Source: Bradyrhizobium sp. NP1
GTDB lineage: Bacteria; Pseudomonadota; Alphaproteobacteria; Rhizobiales; Xanthobacteraceae
Direction of reading: 5' to 3'
DNA: 64,000 nt
NCBI RefSeq assembly: GCF_030378205.1
Contig: NZ_CP127385.1
Coordinates: forward strand, 2,334,001 to 2,398,000
Each line of letters starts with the position of its first letter. The first letter of the stretch is position 1. The translations under genes and the position numbers were made by a program. The notes under the pieces were generated by a model, which worked only from the letters and a program-made list of their open reading frames with translations, was not told where the DNA came from and searched no databases. Positions 62,630 to 64,000 of the stretch are shown piece by piece.

Positions 62630-62657
62630 TTGACAGTGTAAGTAAAAACATTATTAC
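62630..62657 (+). promoter_or_regulatory. Sigma-70-like promoter of the gamma-glutamyltransferase gene, with an internal inverted repeat
   Basis: TTGACA (62630-62635), 16-bp spacer, TATTAC (62652-62657), 23 bp before the ATG. Between them TGTAA (62637-62641) and TTACA (62654-62658) form a short inverted repeat that could be an operator. The rest of 62438-62629 shows no gene. Confidence 0.6.
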
Positions 62658-62680
62658 AAAAAGGATCGAAAGGCATAGCG

Positions 62681-64000
62681 ATGTTGCAGACAAAGCGAAG
62701 CTATGGCGGCATGGTGACTGCGCCGCACCACCTTGCGGCGCAGGCCGGGCTCGGCGTGCTGTCGGAAGGGGGCAATGCCATCGAGGCCATGATCGCGGCT
62801 GCGGCCGCGATCGCGGTCGTTTATCCGCACATGAATGGTCTCGGCGGTGACAGCTTCTGGCTGGTCGGTCGTGCCGGCTCGACGCCGATTGGAATCCAGG
62901 CCTGCGGGCGCTCTGCGCTAACGGCCAGTCGCACCTGGTATCGCGAGCAGGGATACAGCAGCATTCCAAGCCGCGGGCCCCTGGCGGCGCTCACCGTCGC
63001 CGGCACGGTCGACGGCTGGCAAAAGGCCTTCGACCTCAGCCGGGACCGCCACGCAGGGCGGTTGCCGCTGTCGCGCCTTCTCGAACCCGCGATCGCTCAT
63101 GCCGCCGAGGGCGTTGCGGTCACTCAAACGCTGCACAACAATATCGGCAACAAGCGCGCTGAGCTCGAGAATGTGCCGGGCTTTGCCGAAGTCTATCTGC
63201 AGCAAGGTGCGCCGCTGGCCGTCGGTACGCGGCTGCGTCAGCCGCGTGTGGCCGAGACGCTGAAGCGATTGTCGCAAGCAGGCCTCTCCGATTTCTATCG
63301 CGGCGATCTGGCTCGCTCGCTGGCCGCCGATCTCGAACGGCTGGGCAGCCCGCTCCGGCTTTCCGATCTTGAGCGCCACCAGGCATCGCTGGTGACGCCG
63401 CTCTCCGTTGCGGTGGCCGGCCACAAGGTCTTCAACATGCCGCCGCCGACGCAGGGCCTCGCCTCGCTCCTCATTCTCGCGCTCTATGCCCGGCAGATGG
63501 CGAAAGCGGCGGATGGCGTCGATCATCTTCACCGGCTCGTGGAGTGCACGAAGGCTGCCTTCCGCATCCGCAACCGCTACGTGACCGACCCCGACCACAT
63601 GGCCCGAGCGGCCGCCGAGTTTCTCACCGACGGCGCCATTGCCGCACTTGAGAAGACGGTAGCGATCGAGCGGGCGGCGCCCTGGCCCGATCCGCCCAGC
63701 CAGGGCGACACGGTATGGCTCGCTGCGACCGACCGCAGCGGTCTCAGCGTTAGCTTCATTCAGAGTGTCTACTGGGAGTTCGGATCGGGCGTCATCCTGC
63801 CGCAAAGCGGGGTCACCTGGCAGAACCGCGGGACGAGCTTCAGCCTCGCCGAGACGGACGTGAACAGGCTGGAGCCCGGCCGGCTGCCGTTTCACACCAT
63901 CCAGCCTGCGATGGCTGAACTCAGCGATGGCCGCCTGATGTCCTATGGCACGATGGGCGGGGAGGGGCAGCCGCAGACGCAAGCGGCGGTCTTCACGCGC
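62681..64000 (+). CDS. ggt: Gamma-glutamyltransferase family protein (3' end outside window)
   Basis: The first 440 residues of an Ntn-hydrolase that autocleaves into two chains. The N-terminal YGGMVTAPHHLAAQAGLGVL with SEGGNAIEAMIAAAAAIAVV and MNGLGGDSFWLV are the family opening. The predicted nucleophile and cleavage site is Thr344 in QGDTVWLAATDRSG. No signal peptide is visible, unlike many periplasmic GGTs, so a cytoplasmic catabolic role (as in the GGT-like amidohydrolase group) is possible. The C-terminus and stop codon lie beyond the window. Confidence 0.92.
   Translation, partial: MLQTKRSYGGMVTAPHHLAAQAGLGVLSEGGNAIEAMIAAAAAIAVVYPHMNGLGGDSFWLVGRAGSTPIGIQACGRSALTASRTWYREQGYSSIPSRGPLAALTVAGTVDGWQKAFDLSRDRHAGRLPLSRLLEPAIAHAAEGVAVTQTLHNNIGNKRAELENVPGFAEVYLQQGAPLAVGTRLRQPRVAETLKRLSQAGLSDFYRGDLARSLAADLERLGSPLRLSDLERHQASLVTPLSVAVAGHKVFNMPPPTQGLASLLILALYARQMAKAADGVDHLHRLVECTKAAFRIRNRYVTDPDHMARAAAEFLTDGAIAALEKTVAIERAAPWPDPPSQGDTVWLAATDRSGLSVSFIQSVYWEFGSGVILPQSGVTWQNRGTSFSLAETDVNRLEPGRLPFHTIQPAMAELSDGRLMSYGTMGGEGQPQTQAAVFTR

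Noticed and set aside
1..64000. tRNA or rRNA genes, CRISPR arrays, insertion sequences, phage or integrase genes
   Set aside because: I saw no repeat-spacer pattern, no transposase or integrase motifs and no tRNA-like cloverleaf; visual inspection cannot fully exclude a missed tRNA.

Overview
The window looks like a chromosomal stretch of a Bradyrhizobium-type alphaproteobacterium. The DNA is GC-rich, amino-acid-type (Liv) ABC importers and other transporters are numerous, and it carries a periplasmic formate dehydrogenase locus with DUF6352/DUF3305/DUF3306 genes. The species is inferred, not proven. I see no rRNA, tRNA, CRISPR array, transposase or integrase. The first gene (GMC oxidoreductase) and the last (gamma-glutamyltransferase) run off the ends.

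Layout. 1-8.6 kb: GMC oxidoreductase end, AraC regulator, and an uptake block (solute-binding protein, MHS-type symporter, LivGFHM). 9.0-23.7 kb: respiratory block with a cyanide-insensitive bd-type quinol oxidase, three-subunit Tat-exported formate dehydrogenase, Tat-exported oxalate decarboxylase, a multi-cluster Fe-S protein, DUF6352/3305/3306 and a TorD-like chaperone. Together these can take oxalate to formate to CO2 outside the cytoplasm and pass electrons through quinol to oxygen. 24.2-36.7 kb: IclR regulator, five-gene Liv-type ABC importer, D-amino-acid-dehydrogenase-like flavoprotein, two paralogous carbamoylase-type amidohydrolases, a hydantoinase and two flavin or deazaflavin enzymes. 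This reads as a route from cyclic ureides (hydantoins) through N-carbamoyl amino acids to amino and keto acids. Four copies of one palindromic motif sit at its promoters, which makes a local IclR regulon likely. 37.1-38.8 kb: a chemoreceptor. 38.9-53.1 kb: a second catabolic region with tripartite tricarboxylate transporter parts, a molybdenum hydroxylase (three subunits), two LLM flavoenzymes, an M24 peptidase, a DSD1-family PLP enzyme, a second IclR gene flanked by two copies of a different palindrome, and a threonine-synthase-like enzyme.

53.1-62.4 kb: a compact nonribosomal peptide locus: Sfp-type phosphopantetheinyl transferase, a C-A-T protein whose adenylation pocket reads like a beta-alanine code, a C-T-TE protein with no A domain and a cysteine where the thioesterase serine normally sits, a polysaccharide-style (Wzm/Wzt) ABC exporter, and a GNAT acetyltransferase. 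No glycosyltransferases accompany the exporter. This is the best candidate for an undescribed system. From 62.7 kb a gamma-glutamyltransferase begins behind a good sigma-70-like promoter.
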